Below, in pieces: positions 35,103 through 43,554 of a stretch of 64,000 nt of DNA. Position 1 is the stretch's first letter. The number at the start of each line of letters is the position of its first letter. The stretch covers positions 1,178,001-1,242,000 of the forward strand of contig JAPFFF010000023.1 of the NCBI GenBank assembly GCA_039105265.1, in the 5' to 3' direction. The translations under genes and the position numbers were made by a program. The notes beneath the pieces were generated by a model. The model did not search any database and was not told the origin of the DNA. It saw only the letters and a program-made list of their open reading frames with translations. This DNA is from Tritrichomonas musculus. Its lineage: Eukaryota > Parabasalia > Tritrichomonadida > Tritrichomonadidae.

Positions 35103-35396
35103 ATGAGCAACGATTATACATATGTCATTAAAAGATCCGAAGATCAATTTTGGGTGGAATTTAGGAATTTCCAAATTCATGAAGGCTACCTTCACATGTT
35201 TCAAGAGGAGTTATTACGAATTCATTCCATCCCTGAAGAAAAGAGAACGGATTTGGAAAAATATCGATATCCAAGATTACCAAATTGGATCTCAAAGCAA
35301 ACTGAACAATGCAATTTTTGCATCAATCGTTGTATGTTCTTTCATAATGCTATCAAAGATTTGGAAACGATAATGGCATTAAACGAACAAAAATAA
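35103..35396 (+). CDS. Small Cys/Trp protein, 97 residues
   Basis: Polar N-half with two Trp residues and a C-half with CNFCINRCMFFH, a possible metal-binding cluster. No family is recognised. It starts the run of small plus-strand genes at 35.1-37.8 kb. Its stop is embedded in AAATAAATAAACACT, the same 3' signal as its neighbours. Confidence 0.6.
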   Translation: MSNDYTYVIKRSEDQFWVEFRNFQIHEGYLHMFQEELLRIHSIPEEKRTDLEKYRYPRLPNWISKQTEQCNFCINRCMFFHNAIKDLETIMALNEQK

Positions 35397-35478
35397 ATAA
35401 ACACTCAATTTTTAAATATATTAACGTTTTTTTTATTATTTTCGGTTTATTTTCGGTTTTGACAACCATTTTTTATTT

Positions 35479-35670
35479 ATGTCGAACCAACCAACGAGCC
35501 AACCACTCATGGATGTCCATGAAACTGAGTCAACTGTTCTCGATAATGTTGATGATGATCATTGTTGTGATTCTCCTCCACCAAATTGCTGCATGTGGAC
35601 GATCACAATCATTTTTTCCATCAATTTCCTTATGGGAATCTTCCTCTTCTTTTTTAACATTGGACAATAA
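35479..35670 (+). CDS. Tail-anchored small membrane protein 1, 63 residues
   Basis: A polar, acidic N-half ending in CCDSPPPNCCMW, then a hydrophobic helix of about 22 residues at the C-terminus. The downstream neighbour has the same plan (CCCSKPPPNYCLW plus a helix) and the same leader (CGGTTTTGACAACCATTTTT). The ATG at 35479 directly follows that leader. The pair looks like tandem-duplicated membrane proteins of the element. Confidence 0.65.
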   Translation: MSNQPTSQPLMDVHETESTVLDNVDDDHCCDSPPPNCCMWTITIIFSINFLMGIFLFFFNIGQ

Positions 35671-35771
35671 ATAAACACTACTTACAATTCTCATTGAAAT
35701 TTTTTTTATTTTACCTTATTTCAAAAAAAAATTCGGTTATTAAAATCGGTTTTGACAACCATTTTTTATTT

Positions 35772-35963
35772 ATGTGTCGTAGAATCACAAACGAACCACT
35801 CATTTACATGTCCGAAATGGATCGGACAGAGGACGAGGAATCAATTGATTGTTGCTGTTCCAAGCCTCCTCCCAATTATTGCCTTTGGTCTGTCGTAATT
35901 TATTTCATTTGCAATATCGCACTGTTGTTGATTGGAATGACTTTTTATTTTGCTTCCATCTAA
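35772..35963 (+). CDS. Tail-anchored small membrane protein 2, 63 residues
   Basis: Paralogue of the preceding gene product: an acidic N-half, C-C-C-x-K-P-P-P-N-Y-C-L-W, then a hydrophobic terminal helix. The ATG at 35772 is chosen because it follows CGGTTTTGACAACCATTTTT exactly as in the paralogue; frames opening further upstream run through the leader. Confidence 0.65.
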   Translation: MCRRITNEPLIYMSEMDRTEDEESIDCCCSKPPPNYCLWSVVIYFICNIALLLIGMTFYFASI

Positions 35964-36059
35964 ATAAACACTAATTTTCATTTTTTTTTATTTTTGATTA
36001 TTTTTTTTTACCGATAATTTTTTCTGAGATGAGGCTGTCAAAACCGTTTTCATTTTTTT

Positions 36060-36398
36060 ATGTCTCGCAACGTAACTGTTAATCCAATGCAGCTTGCAAA
36101 ATTGGAGGAAATGCTCGCAAAGGAGAAAGTAACATTATCACAATATGAACAACATCTATCTCTCCTCGAGAAAGACTATGACAAATTGTCTAAAAAAACC
36201 AATCTTCATCCAATTGAGAAAGCTCAACTAACTTATCTGCCTCAACGAATCGAGACGGCAAATAAAGATGTTCTAACGTCATTGAAACAATGTGCAATTC
36301 TGCATTTATTAATTCTCAATTTGAAAGGACCTGAATACGGGACAATCAATCTTCCACCTGAAACCGAATCAGATCTTCGAAAGATTTTAAATCAATAA
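36060..36398 (+). CDS. Small helical protein with KKTxL-I-LP motif, 112 residues
   Basis: All-helical and charged. The stretch KKTNLHPIEKAQLTYLPQRI aligns with KKTHLRGIDRRLAATLPKQM in the next gene product, so the two are likely paralogues. A conserved leader precedes each. A helical hairpin of this sort suits an oligomerising small virion or regulatory protein; no family is known to me. Confidence 0.65.
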   Translation: MSRNVTVNPMQLAKLEEMLAKEKVTLSQYEQHLSLLEKDYDKLSKKTNLHPIEKAQLTYLPQRIETANKDVLTSLKQCAILHLLILNLKGPEYGTINLPPETESDLRKILNQ

Positions 36399-36510
36399 AC
36401 ATTTAAATTTATTATTTTTTTATTTTTTATTTTTTTTTTATTTTTGATTATTTTTTTTACCGATAATTTTTTCTGAGATGAGGCTGTCAAAACCGTTTCC
36501 ATTTTTTATA

Positions 36511-36846
36511 ATGTATGCCCGATTAAGCGAACAAGTCCAAGACTACATCAATAAGATAAACGAACAAATGCCAAAGTCTTTTGATGTTCCAGATGAACCA
36601 TTTGCAGAACTTATCCGAAGACGCGAGTTCCTAAATTGGAAAATCAAAATTTGGAATAAGGAACTAATACGGATTGTTGCCAAAAAAACTCATCTCCGTG
36701 GGATTGATAGGAGATTGGCCGCGACTCTACCCAAACAAATGAGACTTTGGAAAACGGAAAGAACGAAAATTACGCATATGCTCTCTCTTCAAATCCAGAA
36801 GAACAAAGAATCAGAAAATTCGGATAATAACAACGATAATCAATAA
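36511..36846 (+). CDS. Small helical protein with KKTxL-I-LP motif, 111 residues
   Basis: Paralogue of the preceding product by the KKTHLRGI...LP segment. The start at 36511 (MYARLSEQ) is preferred over one 33 bases upstream because that ATG lies inside the conserved leader (CTGAGATGAGG). Basic in the middle, Asn/Asp-rich tail. Confidence 0.65.
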   Translation: MYARLSEQVQDYINKINEQMPKSFDVPDEPFAELIRRREFLNWKIKIWNKELIRIVAKKTHLRGIDRRLAATLPKQMRLWKTERTKITHMLSLQIQKNKESENSDNNNDNQ

Positions 36847-36958
36847 ACATTTAAATTTATTATTTTTTTATTTTTCATTTTTTTTTATTTTTGATTATTT
36901 TTTTTTACCGATAATTTTTTCTGAGATGAGGCTGTCAAAACCGTTTTCATTTTTTTAA

Positions 36959-37345
36959 ATGTTTTCCCGAAATTGGAAGCACAGGAAATGGGGAGCCATA
37001 CTTGTTAAAAGTGATGATCCATTGGCTCCACCGACACCATATCCACTCAACAATCTCGAATTGCTCGTTCATAAATTCAAACCAAATCCAAGACGTAATG
37101 GACGACTAATTTATCAAAATCTTCTCAAAGAGATCGAAGAAAGGAAAAAGAGAGAAGAAGAACAAAAACAGCAACAACAGCAACCGCAGCAACAACAAGA
37201 AGATCTACAAATGCCACAACAACAAGAAGATCTACAAATGCCACAACAACAAGAAGATCTACAACTGCCACAACAACAAGACGAAGAACTTGAACTAGAT
37301 CCAATGGAAATCATCTCAATTGAATATTTGCTGAATAAACATTAA
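36959..37345 (+). CDS. Small protein with Gln-rich repeat, 128 residues
   Basis: The first 65 residues are basic with a Trp pair (NWKHRKW). Then come a charged helix and three tandem copies of a ten-residue QQQEDLQ(M/L)PQ unit, encoded by a nearly exact 30-base repeat at about 37190-37280. The same leader as its two upstream neighbours precedes it, although the protein itself is unrelated to them. The repeats suggest a length-variable linker. Confidence 0.65.
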   Translation: MFSRNWKHRKWGAILVKSDDPLAPPTPYPLNNLELLVHKFKPNPRRNGRLIYQNLLKEIEERKKREEEQKQQQQQPQQQQEDLQMPQQQEDLQMPQQQEDLQLPQQQDEELELDPMEIISIEYLLNKH

Positions 37346-37513
37346 GCAATTTTTTTTAAATCTATTTTATTTTATTTTTATTTTACATTTTAGCGGAGAT
37401 AACTTTTTCAATTAAATTATTTTTTACTTTTGATAAGATTTATTCAGTTTATTTGAATACTTTATTCTATCCCCCAATAAAATCTTTTTTCAAAAAGTTC
37501 ATTTTTAATAAAG

Positions 37514-37843
37514 ATGTTTCCCGTGTATTTATGGGATCCCGTTTTGTACAACCGCGTTTGCATTGAAATGAACATTGATAAAGTCATTGATACCGATCCA
37601 CCAAATCGGCAACCCTCTGAGAAATTGAAAGAACTCATGGAACAATACCGAGAAAACGAAAAAAACTACAACTCAAACATCAATCATTTGATTTATTTAT
37701 CAAACTTGAACGGATGGTGGAAGAAAAAAACAAAATACCAAAAATACTTATCGTCGATGATCAAAGAACAACGCATAAAAAAGAGAAGTCTCCTTTATCT
37801 CTTAGAAAAAGAACTCGAAAACGACATTTTATGGAATAAATAA
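37514..37843 (+). CDS. Small helical element protein, 109 residues
   Basis: Opens MFPVYLWDPVLYN, then a helical hairpin rich in Lys, Glu and Tyr (LMEQYRENEKNYN, then a basic helix). Loosely similar in plan to the KKTxL proteins upstream but without a clear shared motif. Its leader lacks the conserved CTGAGATGAGG block. The stop lies in AATAAATAAACA. Confidence 0.6.
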   Translation: MFPVYLWDPVLYNRVCIEMNIDKVIDTDPPNRQPSEKLKELMEQYRENEKNYNSNINHLIYLSNLNGWWKKKTKYQKYLSSMIKEQRIKKRSLLYLLEKELENDILWNK

Positions 37844-37940
37844 ACAATTTCCTTCTTCATTTTATTTTTATTTATTTTTTATTTTTTTTTTTTTGATCTG
37901 AATTTTATAAAAAAATATCAATTAATAAATCATTTACTTT

Positions 37941-40340
37941 TTATTCAGGATTTAATAATTCCTCAGGAATGATTTCTTCATCTTGATCTTTTTCAAATTG
38001 TTCGATGTATTGATCTTTGAGTTTGAAGCCCCTTGTTCGTTTTCCATAATCTTTAATTCGAAAATCTGATAAACAAAAGGGGTCCATTTTGGTATAAAAT
38101 GTGGTACATCGACACTCACGAAAACCCATCTCACGTGCATAATTTTTATAGTCCAAATATGCATCTTTTTTTGCATAACCTTGTTTAAATTTATCGAGTC
38201 TTTCAGATATGAACATTTCGTAAGAACTTTTGGAATTATTAATGACTCTGTTTCTTGCTTCAGTTTGTGGTAATTTTCTTTTATCCCAATTGGAAATATC
38301 TCTGGTATTAAAAAATGTGAATAAATTGGAATAGAATCCTTCAGTATGTATTATCTTATCAAGCATTCCAAAATATTGTGAATCATTAATTCTTGCATCA
38401 GATGTTTCAGAAACAACATATCGTCTATCTCCTTTTAAGATTTGTATTGGACAATCATGATTCGAGAGGAAAATCAAATTTACAACATTTTCAGCAGGTC
38501 GTGATGGTTGATATTTTTCTGATATGATTATGGATTTCTCAGTGATTATTGATTTGAGAGTATCAAAATCGATATATTGATTTGAATCCGCAGATGATAA
38601 CTCATTACACACTATTAACTTTCGATTTTCCAATAAAGAATTGTTCCTCCCAACAATTTCATCAATTTTATTGACATTATCAATTGAATAACCTTTTAAT
38701 AATTCACATATTGTGTTTGTGAAAGTATTTTTACCAGACCCATATTTGCCAGTCAAAACAATAGCAGATTCTGTTTTGCCACTTGGATTTTGAATGATAT
38801 ACGATATCCAATTTAAGATAAACTCATTCAATTCTTCATTGTTATCAGAAATGATTTCTTTAATATGATTCAAGAAGGGTTGTATCAATGGCATATCAAC
38901 TGTTTCAAGTGGTTGATAACGATATCCATGAAAAACACAGAAAAAGTCAGGATTTTCTGAGAAAAACTTGATTTGTCTTTTCATAAAGATGTTTTTATTT
39001 TGACCGGCTGAATAAACTTGAAAGGCATTGATTGTTTTCTTTTTCTTCTTATCCATATAAAATCCTAAATTTATTGTTTTCAGCTTGTTTTCAAATGAAT
39101 AATCATCAAGAGGTGCAAATTTCATTGAATTATCATCGTCCTGCAAATCTTTCAAAAAATATAACGTTTTTGCTGTATCAACAATAATCAGGACTCTTTT
39201 TAAATCAGATAAGAATTCACCTACCCTTATTCCATCTTTCTTTTTATAATTTTTATGACGGATATCATATAATGAAAAAGTGTCGGTCAAATCAACTTTG
39301 GCATTTTCATCTATTGTATTAATTGAATATCGTTCAAGATATTTTATTTTAACATCATGCTCTAAATGTTTCATAATAGAGAAAAACCATTTATTTGAGT
39401 CTTCTTTTGTATAATATTGATCGGAATAAACATCAACAGTATTTAAATTATGATGGTCATCATTTTGAAAATACCATTCTTTAACCAGATTTGTTATGAA
39501 TTTCTTTTCAAATGGAGAGTGAAATAAATTAATCATCACTTTTTCGAAATTTTCAAATGTTGGCTCAAATTCATTCATTAACAGTAAGAGTTCATTTGAT
39601 GACATTTTTATTAAGTCGTCATTAATTTCAAATTCATCTGGCTCAATATCTTGTGGAGACCAAATTTCTGGTGTAATTTTTTTGATTTCGTCTTTTTTGT
39701 GGAAAACTTTTAACCAATCATCTCTTGTAATTTCTTTTTCATCACCTTTTATTTGAACAATATGTTGAGATGGTTTAGCACAATTTAATAAATTTCCATG
39801 ATTTAATTTATTGCCTGCATCATTTGAACCAAAAATTTTATTTGATAATGAGTGTCGAAAAAGTTGTCTTGAATTAAGTTTGTAAACATTTGGGTCACAT
39901 AAACGATGAACGTTGTATTCAAAACCTGTTTTTTTATTATGTTTCATGATTTCTTGAATATCTGAGCCTTGGATTTTGGTTGTATAGAATATCACATGAA
40001 TTGAACAAAAATGGTCTCCATCTTTAAATATTCTTAATCCTGTTTCCATTGCAAAAACATCTGAATTAGTATATCCACCAATTGTATAGGGTCCAAAAAC
40101 ATCTTTTAATGACTCCAACCAATTTAAAACATCTTGATATTCTTCGTCATTGGATATGGAATCAAAATCAAAATATAAATGATAATGTGTATCAAGTCCT
40201 AATACTTCATTAAAAGAACTTTTATCAAAGAGCCATTTATCTATTGCATCATAATTGATTTGTAATGGGGATTTCTTTTTTGGCCAAGAAAAACTATCTA
40301 CAAATAATACTATTCCTGCTTTATTTGCTGGTTCAGTCAT
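37941..40340 (-). CDS. Primase-SF3 helicase (D5-like), about 799 residues
   Basis: The replication protein of the element. The start at 40340 (MTEPANK) was chosen; upstream codons give only a hydrophobic leader. The N-terminal archaeo-eukaryotic primase part shows HLYFDFDS (about residues 54-61) with paired aspartates and SIHVIFY (about 113-119). The C-terminal superfamily 3 helicase shows Walker A GKYGSGKNTF (about 528-537), Walker B KLIVCNEL (about 570), a sensor strand LIFLSNH and GDRRYVV. It should prime and unwind element DNA. A D5-like primase-helicase is known from several PLVs and large viruses, whereas classical Polintons use protein-primed polymerase B. Confidence 0.88.
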   Translation of the reverse strand: MTEPANKAGIVLFVDSFSWPKKKSPLQINYDAIDKWLFDKSSFNEVLGLDTHYHLYFDFDSISNDEEYQDVLNWLESLKDVFGPYTIGGYTNSDVFAMETGLRIFKDGDHFCSIHVIFYTTKIQGSDIQEIMKHNKKTGFEYNVHRLCDPNVYKLNSRQLFRHSLSNKIFGSNDAGNKLNHGNLLNCAKPSQHIVQIKGDEKEITRDDWLKVFHKKDEIKKITPEIWSPQDIEPDEFEINDDLIKMSSNELLLLMNEFEPTFENFEKVMINLFHSPFEKKFITNLVKEWYFQNDDHHNLNTVDVYSDQYYTKEDSNKWFFSIMKHLEHDVKIKYLERYSINTIDENAKVDLTDTFSLYDIRHKNYKKKDGIRVGEFLSDLKRVLIIVDTAKTLYFLKDLQDDDNSMKFAPLDDYSFENKLKTINLGFYMDKKKKKTINAFQVYSAGQNKNIFMKRQIKFFSENPDFFCVFHGYRYQPLETVDMPLIQPFLNHIKEIISDNNEELNEFILNWISYIIQNPSGKTESAIVLTGKYGSGKNTFTNTICELLKGYSIDNVNKIDEIVGRNNSLLENRKLIVCNELSSADSNQYIDFDTLKSIITEKSIIISEKYQPSRPAENVVNLIFLSNHDCPIQILKGDRRYVVSETSDARINDSQYFGMLDKIIHTEGFYSNLFTFFNTRDISNWDKRKLPQTEARNRVINNSKSSYEMFISERLDKFKQGYAKKDAYLDYKNYAREMGFRECRCTTFYTKMDPFCLSDFRIKDYGKRTRGFKLKDQYIEQFEKDQDEEIIPEELLNPE

Positions 40341-40455
40341 GTTTCTTTTATCCGAGATAAATAAATAATGAATTGATAAAGCTAAATAATTGAGAGGAAT
40401 AAGGTAATCTATACTTAACAGACCACAAAAAAAAATAAACAATCATTTTGATTTT

Positions 40456-40698
40456 TTACAGATACAAATTCTTTATTGCATTTTTTAATAATTTTCTAAC
40501 CTTTAATGACTGTTCATATTTTGATTTTATTTTTTCATATCTTTGAATTTTTTTTGGATCCTCAGGTGGGTCATTCTTTAAAACTTTGTAATAATATTGA
40601 ATTCTTGAATGAATTATTTTTAATGTTGGAGTAGCAAATGTTTTTCTTTCATGAGGTCTTTTCAAAGGGGGTAATCTTTCTGAATGTTGAACATCCAT
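40456..40698 (-). CDS. Small basic helical protein, 80 residues
   Basis: Opens MDVQHSERLPPLKRPHER, then a Lys/Tyr-rich helical stretch. It lies between the primase-helicase and the integrase, with its start 50 bases from the integrase start on the other strand, so the two may share a divergent promoter. A small nucleic-acid-binding partner is possible but there is no motif. Confidence 0.6.
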   Translation of the reverse strand: MDVQHSERLPPLKRPHERKTFATPTLKIIHSRIQYYYKVLKNDPPEDPKKIQRYEKIKSKYEQSLKVRKLLKNAIKNLYL

Positions 40699-40747
40699 TT
40701 TTCATAGAGAAAAAATCAAATCATACACTTTAAAAATAAAAAAATAA

Positions 40748-42154
40748 ATGAGCGATGACGAATTTGAAAATTTTAGTGAACACGGTCAAAAATTATGGAA
40801 TTATTTAATGTCTGAAACAAGGAAAAGAGCAAGATTTAAATCATTCGAACAAGTCCGAAATTTGAAAGATGGCAGAATCTTAAGTATCGAAAATCCTGAA
40901 GAACTCAAAAACATTTTTCATGAATATCAAAAACTTTATCAAGACAACTACTCTTATCAAGAACCAAAAAAGGAGAAATTAATTGTTGATGATTCTGATT
41001 CATTTGAGAGGAAACTTGAAGACTATGTTTCATTTAACGGAAATTATGAGGGAGAATTATCTGAAAAAGATTTTGAAAGATTAACAAAAGGTTGGAAAAA
41101 AGATAGAGACAAACATTCTCTGGATGAATGGTATCAAATTTATCTGAAAAAGTTAAACAGTAATCCTGGAAATTTGATTCAATATGAACCCACTCATCAC
41201 CCAGTTAAGTTTTTTGCATTCCGGAGTAAAAATAAAATAAATTCTTTAAAAAAATTAAATCTTGATTTAGATGAAGCTGTCTCTTCGGATACCCCTACAT
41301 ATACATTTCCCATAAAAAAGAATCAAAAATTTATGCTTCATGCTGCTGCCCCATCAAATACATACTTGATTGATTTAATGTTTGAATATAAATTTTGTTA
41401 TTTAATTGCGATAAATGTGAATACTAGATATGTGTATTGTACAATGCTAAATCAAAATGTTGCTGATAAAGGAGGGGTATCCTCAAAATATCTCAAAACA
41501 ACGAAATCAATAATTAGGGGTTTATCCAAACTTTTGGAACAAGGATGGAAACCAAAATTATTAAAAGGGGATGCTGAACCTGGTTTTCTATCTCAAGAGA
41601 CAATCGATTTTATGGCTAAATTTGGATGTGCAATAGAAACTGTTGAAAGACAGAAAAAAATGGTTTATGATGATTTTATGGCTCAAAATAAAAACAATAA
41701 AACAGAACCTTTACATAGTTCTTTGGGAATCATAGATAGAGTTATTAGAACTCTTCGAGATATGGCTTATACAGCAAAAATACCAAAAATAACTCCAGAT
41801 ATAATGGATGATTTAGTTTATCAATACAATAATGCACCCCATGAAACCCTTTCAAAGATGTCAGGAATGGAATGTTCACCAATAATGGCTCAAAATGACC
41901 CAGACTTAGAAGCACACATAACTCGAAGAATTCTTCAACAAAATTATAATATTATGAATAAACCTGGTTTTCATATACCAGATTTTGAATACGTAAAAAT
42001 TTATAATGGAAAAGACCCAATGAAAAAGAGACGGTCAATTATTCAGCCAGGTTTATGGTTTATTAATGGATTTGAATATGGGAAATATCATGTTGTTAAT
42101 GCTGAAGATGGTGAAGACCAATTCTTACCTCGTTTTAGAATTCATCCTGAGTGA
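40748..42154 (+). CDS. Retroviral-type (rve) integrase, 468 residues
   Basis: Cuts and joins the element's ends to host DNA. The N-terminal 180 residues are charged and probably bind DNA. The catalytic core (about 190-370) begins NTYLIDLMFEYKF and continues through KGDAEPGF (about 273) and a helix with RVIRTLRDMAY and YNNAPHETL, as in Maverick/Polinton integrases. The C-terminal 40 residues (YGKYHVVNAEDGEDQFLPRF) look like the SH3/chromo-like tail. The 5-bp duplication at the ends fits this enzyme class. The 3' end overlaps the converging minus-strand gene by 13 bases. Confidence 0.9.
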   Translation: MSDDEFENFSEHGQKLWNYLMSETRKRARFKSFEQVRNLKDGRILSIENPEELKNIFHEYQKLYQDNYSYQEPKKEKLIVDDSDSFERKLEDYVSFNGNYEGELSEKDFERLTKGWKKDRDKHSLDEWYQIYLKKLNSNPGNLIQYEPTHHPVKFFAFRSKNKINSLKKLNLDLDEAVSSDTPTYTFPIKKNQKFMLHAAAPSNTYLIDLMFEYKFCYLIAINVNTRYVYCTMLNQNVADKGGVSSKYLKTTKSIIRGLSKLLEQGWKPKLLKGDAEPGFLSQETIDFMAKFGCAIETVERQKKMVYDDFMAQNKNNKTEPLHSSLGIIDRVIRTLRDMAYTAKIPKITPDIMDDLVYQYNNAPHETLSKMSGMECSPIMAQNDPDLEAHITRRILQQNYNIMNKPGFHIPDFEYVKIYNGKDPMKKRRSIIQPGLWFINGFEYGKYHVVNAEDGEDQFLPRFRIHPE

Positions 42155-42396
42155 AGATGTTTTTGGATATTTTTTAAATTTTTTTCATGATTTTGAACAC
42201 TCAATAATGCTAATTCAATTCTTGTTTGTATGTCTTTTAGACTCTCTTCGTAAACATGAATATTATTTAAAAGATGAACAGTTTCATCCAAAGTGTATGG
42301 AGTTAAATATTTATCATTGATATCCCAACATAACATATTTATTTTTTTATAGATATTATTAAAGTAAGTATCAATAGCGCTTTTTAATATCTCCAT
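42142..42396 (-). CDS. Small helical protein, about 84 residues
   Basis: The start at 42396 (MEILKSAIDTYF) is preferred over an upstream ATG in a hydrophobic run. Two long helices, the second Leu/Gln/His-rich. It converges on the integrase gene. No family is recognised. Confidence 0.55.
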   Translation of the reverse strand: MEILKSAIDTYFNNIYKKINMLCWDINDKYLTPYTLDETVHLLNNIHVYEESLKDIQTRIELALLSVQNHEKNLKNIQKHLHSG

Positions 42397-42435
42397 TTTT
42401 TGACAATTTAAAAAAAATTTATATCTCAATTATTT

Positions 42436-42549
42436 TTAACTATTACTTAATCTTTCTAAACGTTCTCGAACAGCATGAATTGTTGGGTGAACAGCACAAT
42501 CACTTGCTTGAGTACATTTGATTTTTTTCGCAAATTCTCCAAAAGCCAT
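42436..42549 (-). CDS. MAFG-type small protein 2, 37 residues
   Basis: Opens MAFGEFAKKI, then C-T-Q-A-S-D-C and a basic helix (VRERLERL). The first ten residues match MAFG proteins at 15829-16134 and 42573-42737. It is too short to be found by length alone but is supported by that match and by its tight packing between neighbours. Confidence 0.6.
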   Translation of the reverse strand: MAFGEFAKKIKCTQASDCAVHPTIHAVRERLERLSNS

Positions 42550-42572
42550 TTTTTATTATTGGATAAAAGTTT

Positions 42573-42737
42573 TTATTTTAGATAGCTTCGAAAATTACCA
42601 GGATTCCATTTTGGTTTTCCAGACGATATTTCTTCCATTGTTTGTGGAGATGGATTTGTAAAAACTACCGGTTTCGGAGTATATGGTGTTGATGGTGTTT
42701 TTCCAGATATTTTTTTCATAAATTCGCCAAATGCCAT
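42573..42737 (-). CDS. MAFG-type small protein 3, 54 residues
   Basis: Opens MAFGEFMKKI, then a Pro/Thr/Ser-rich body and a basic aromatic end (KWNPGNFRSYLK). The start at 42737 aligns with the other MAFG proteins; an ATG two codons upstream is also in frame. Its start lies only 3 bases from the end of the gene upstream. Confidence 0.6.
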   Translation of the reverse strand: MAFGEFMKKISGKTPSTPYTPKPVVFTNPSPQTMEEISSGKPKWNPGNFRSYLK

Positions 42738-42739
42738 TT

Positions 42740-42985
42740 TCATATGTGATAAAAATTAACACCATCTATTTGATTTTTTAAATGTGATTTAAATAAGGCA
42801 TATTCTTGAACCTTTTGCATAAAAACTTCATCATTAATATCTTCTAAAACTTCTTCAATAAAATCATCATCTTCCATATCATACACTAAGAGATAAGCTT
42901 TTTCTACCAATTTAGCTTTTTCCTCTTGGGAATGTGTTTCAAAATATTCAACAGTATAGTGGAACAATTTTTGCAAGTCATTCAT
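42740..42985 (-). CDS. Small acidic helical protein, 81 residues
   Basis: MNDLQKLFHYTVEYFETHSQ followed by helices rich in Glu and Asp (DMEDDDFIEEVLEDINDE). No family is recognised. One of a run of five short minus-strand genes downstream of a bidirectional start region at 43.5 kb. Confidence 0.6.
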   Translation of the reverse strand: MNDLQKLFHYTVEYFETHSQEEKAKLVEKAYLLVYDMEDDDFIEEVLEDINDEVFMQKVQEYALFKSHLKNQIDGVNFYHI

Positions 42986-43027
42986 TTTAAAAAAAATAAA
43001 ACAAAATATTTTGGTATGAATTTTTTA

Positions 43028-43228
43028 TTAAATTTGAACTTTCTTTCTGATTTCAGCAAGAACACAAGCAAAAATCAACAATGTGATTAATATTACTGCA
43101 TTTAAAACTTGGTTGATGAATGAGAAAGTGTAACTCATATCGGATAAATATTCAATCCGACGAAGACTTCCTTCAATGTCATTTGGTTGGTAATATTTTG
43201 TCATGAGGACGAAGAACAAAGGGAACAT
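43028..43228 (-). CDS. Small membrane protein, about 66 residues
   Basis: The start at 43228 follows CATTTTTTATTATG, the same leader form as other element genes; an ATG 21 bases upstream is possible. There is a short hydrophobic N-terminus and a strong membrane helix near the C-terminus (NAVILITLLIFACVLAEI) followed by Arg/Lys. Orientation and role are unknown. Confidence 0.6.
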   Translation of the reverse strand: MFPLFFVLMTKYYQPNDIEGSLRRIEYLSDMSYTFSFINQVLNAVILITLLIFACVLAEIRKKVQI

Positions 43229-43285
43229 AATAAAAAATGACCTGACCATTTGACCAAATATTTTTCTGAGACATAACGGTTAACA

Positions 43286-43534
43286 TTAAATTGAATGAAT
43301 TACATTTTCTAATCGTTCCAAAATTATTTGCTCTAATTGATTAATAAAATTCTCATCGTTTCTTTCAACATTTCGAAATTCATCAATAAATTGTCTATCA
43401 AATTCTTCTCTTGCTAATAATAAAATATTTGTCATCCAATATTGTCTTGTCCAAATAGTTCTTGCAAATCTCCATTCCAATAATAAAAACAAAATGTTAT
43501 TTAAATTTTCCAACTCTATTTTTTTGTTTTCCAT
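43286..43534 (-). CDS. LEWR-family small helical protein 2, 82 residues
   Basis: Paralogue of the product at 34822-35073: LFLLLEWR, EEFDRQFIDEF, NFINQLEQIILERLENVI. The start lies 20 bases from the start of the gene on the plus strand (43555), so both use one short bidirectional region. Function unknown. Confidence 0.65.
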   Translation of the reverse strand: MENKKIELENLNNILFLLLEWRFARTIWTRQYWMTNILLLAREEFDRQFIDEFRNVERNDENFINQLEQIILERLENVIHSI

Positions 43535-43554
43535 TTTTTATGAGAATGTAAAAA

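Larger units (their letters stand above)
35987..36958 (+). promoter_or_regulatory. Three copies of a conserved leader of about 75-85 bp, each before a small gene
   Basis: Copies end at 36059, 36510 and 36958. Each has T-runs, GATTATTTTTTTTACCGATAA, TTTTTTCTGAGATGAGGCTG, TCAAAACCGTTT and a T-run directly before the start codon. The shorter CGGTTTTGACAACC leaders of the two preceding genes carry the same CAAAACCG/CGGTTTTG type of core, in the opposite sense. Conservation in noncoding DNA between unlike proteins points to a promoter or 5' UTR function. Confidence 0.7.

Noticed and set aside
37114-37314. Cys/Ser-rich minus-strand frame resembling a metallothionein
   Set aside because: It is the complement of the Gln-rich repeat on the plus strand.
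40748-42154. Integrase as evidence for a retrovirus or LTR element
   Set aside because: No reverse transcriptase, gag or LTRs; inverted termini, capsid and packaging genes fit the Polinton group.
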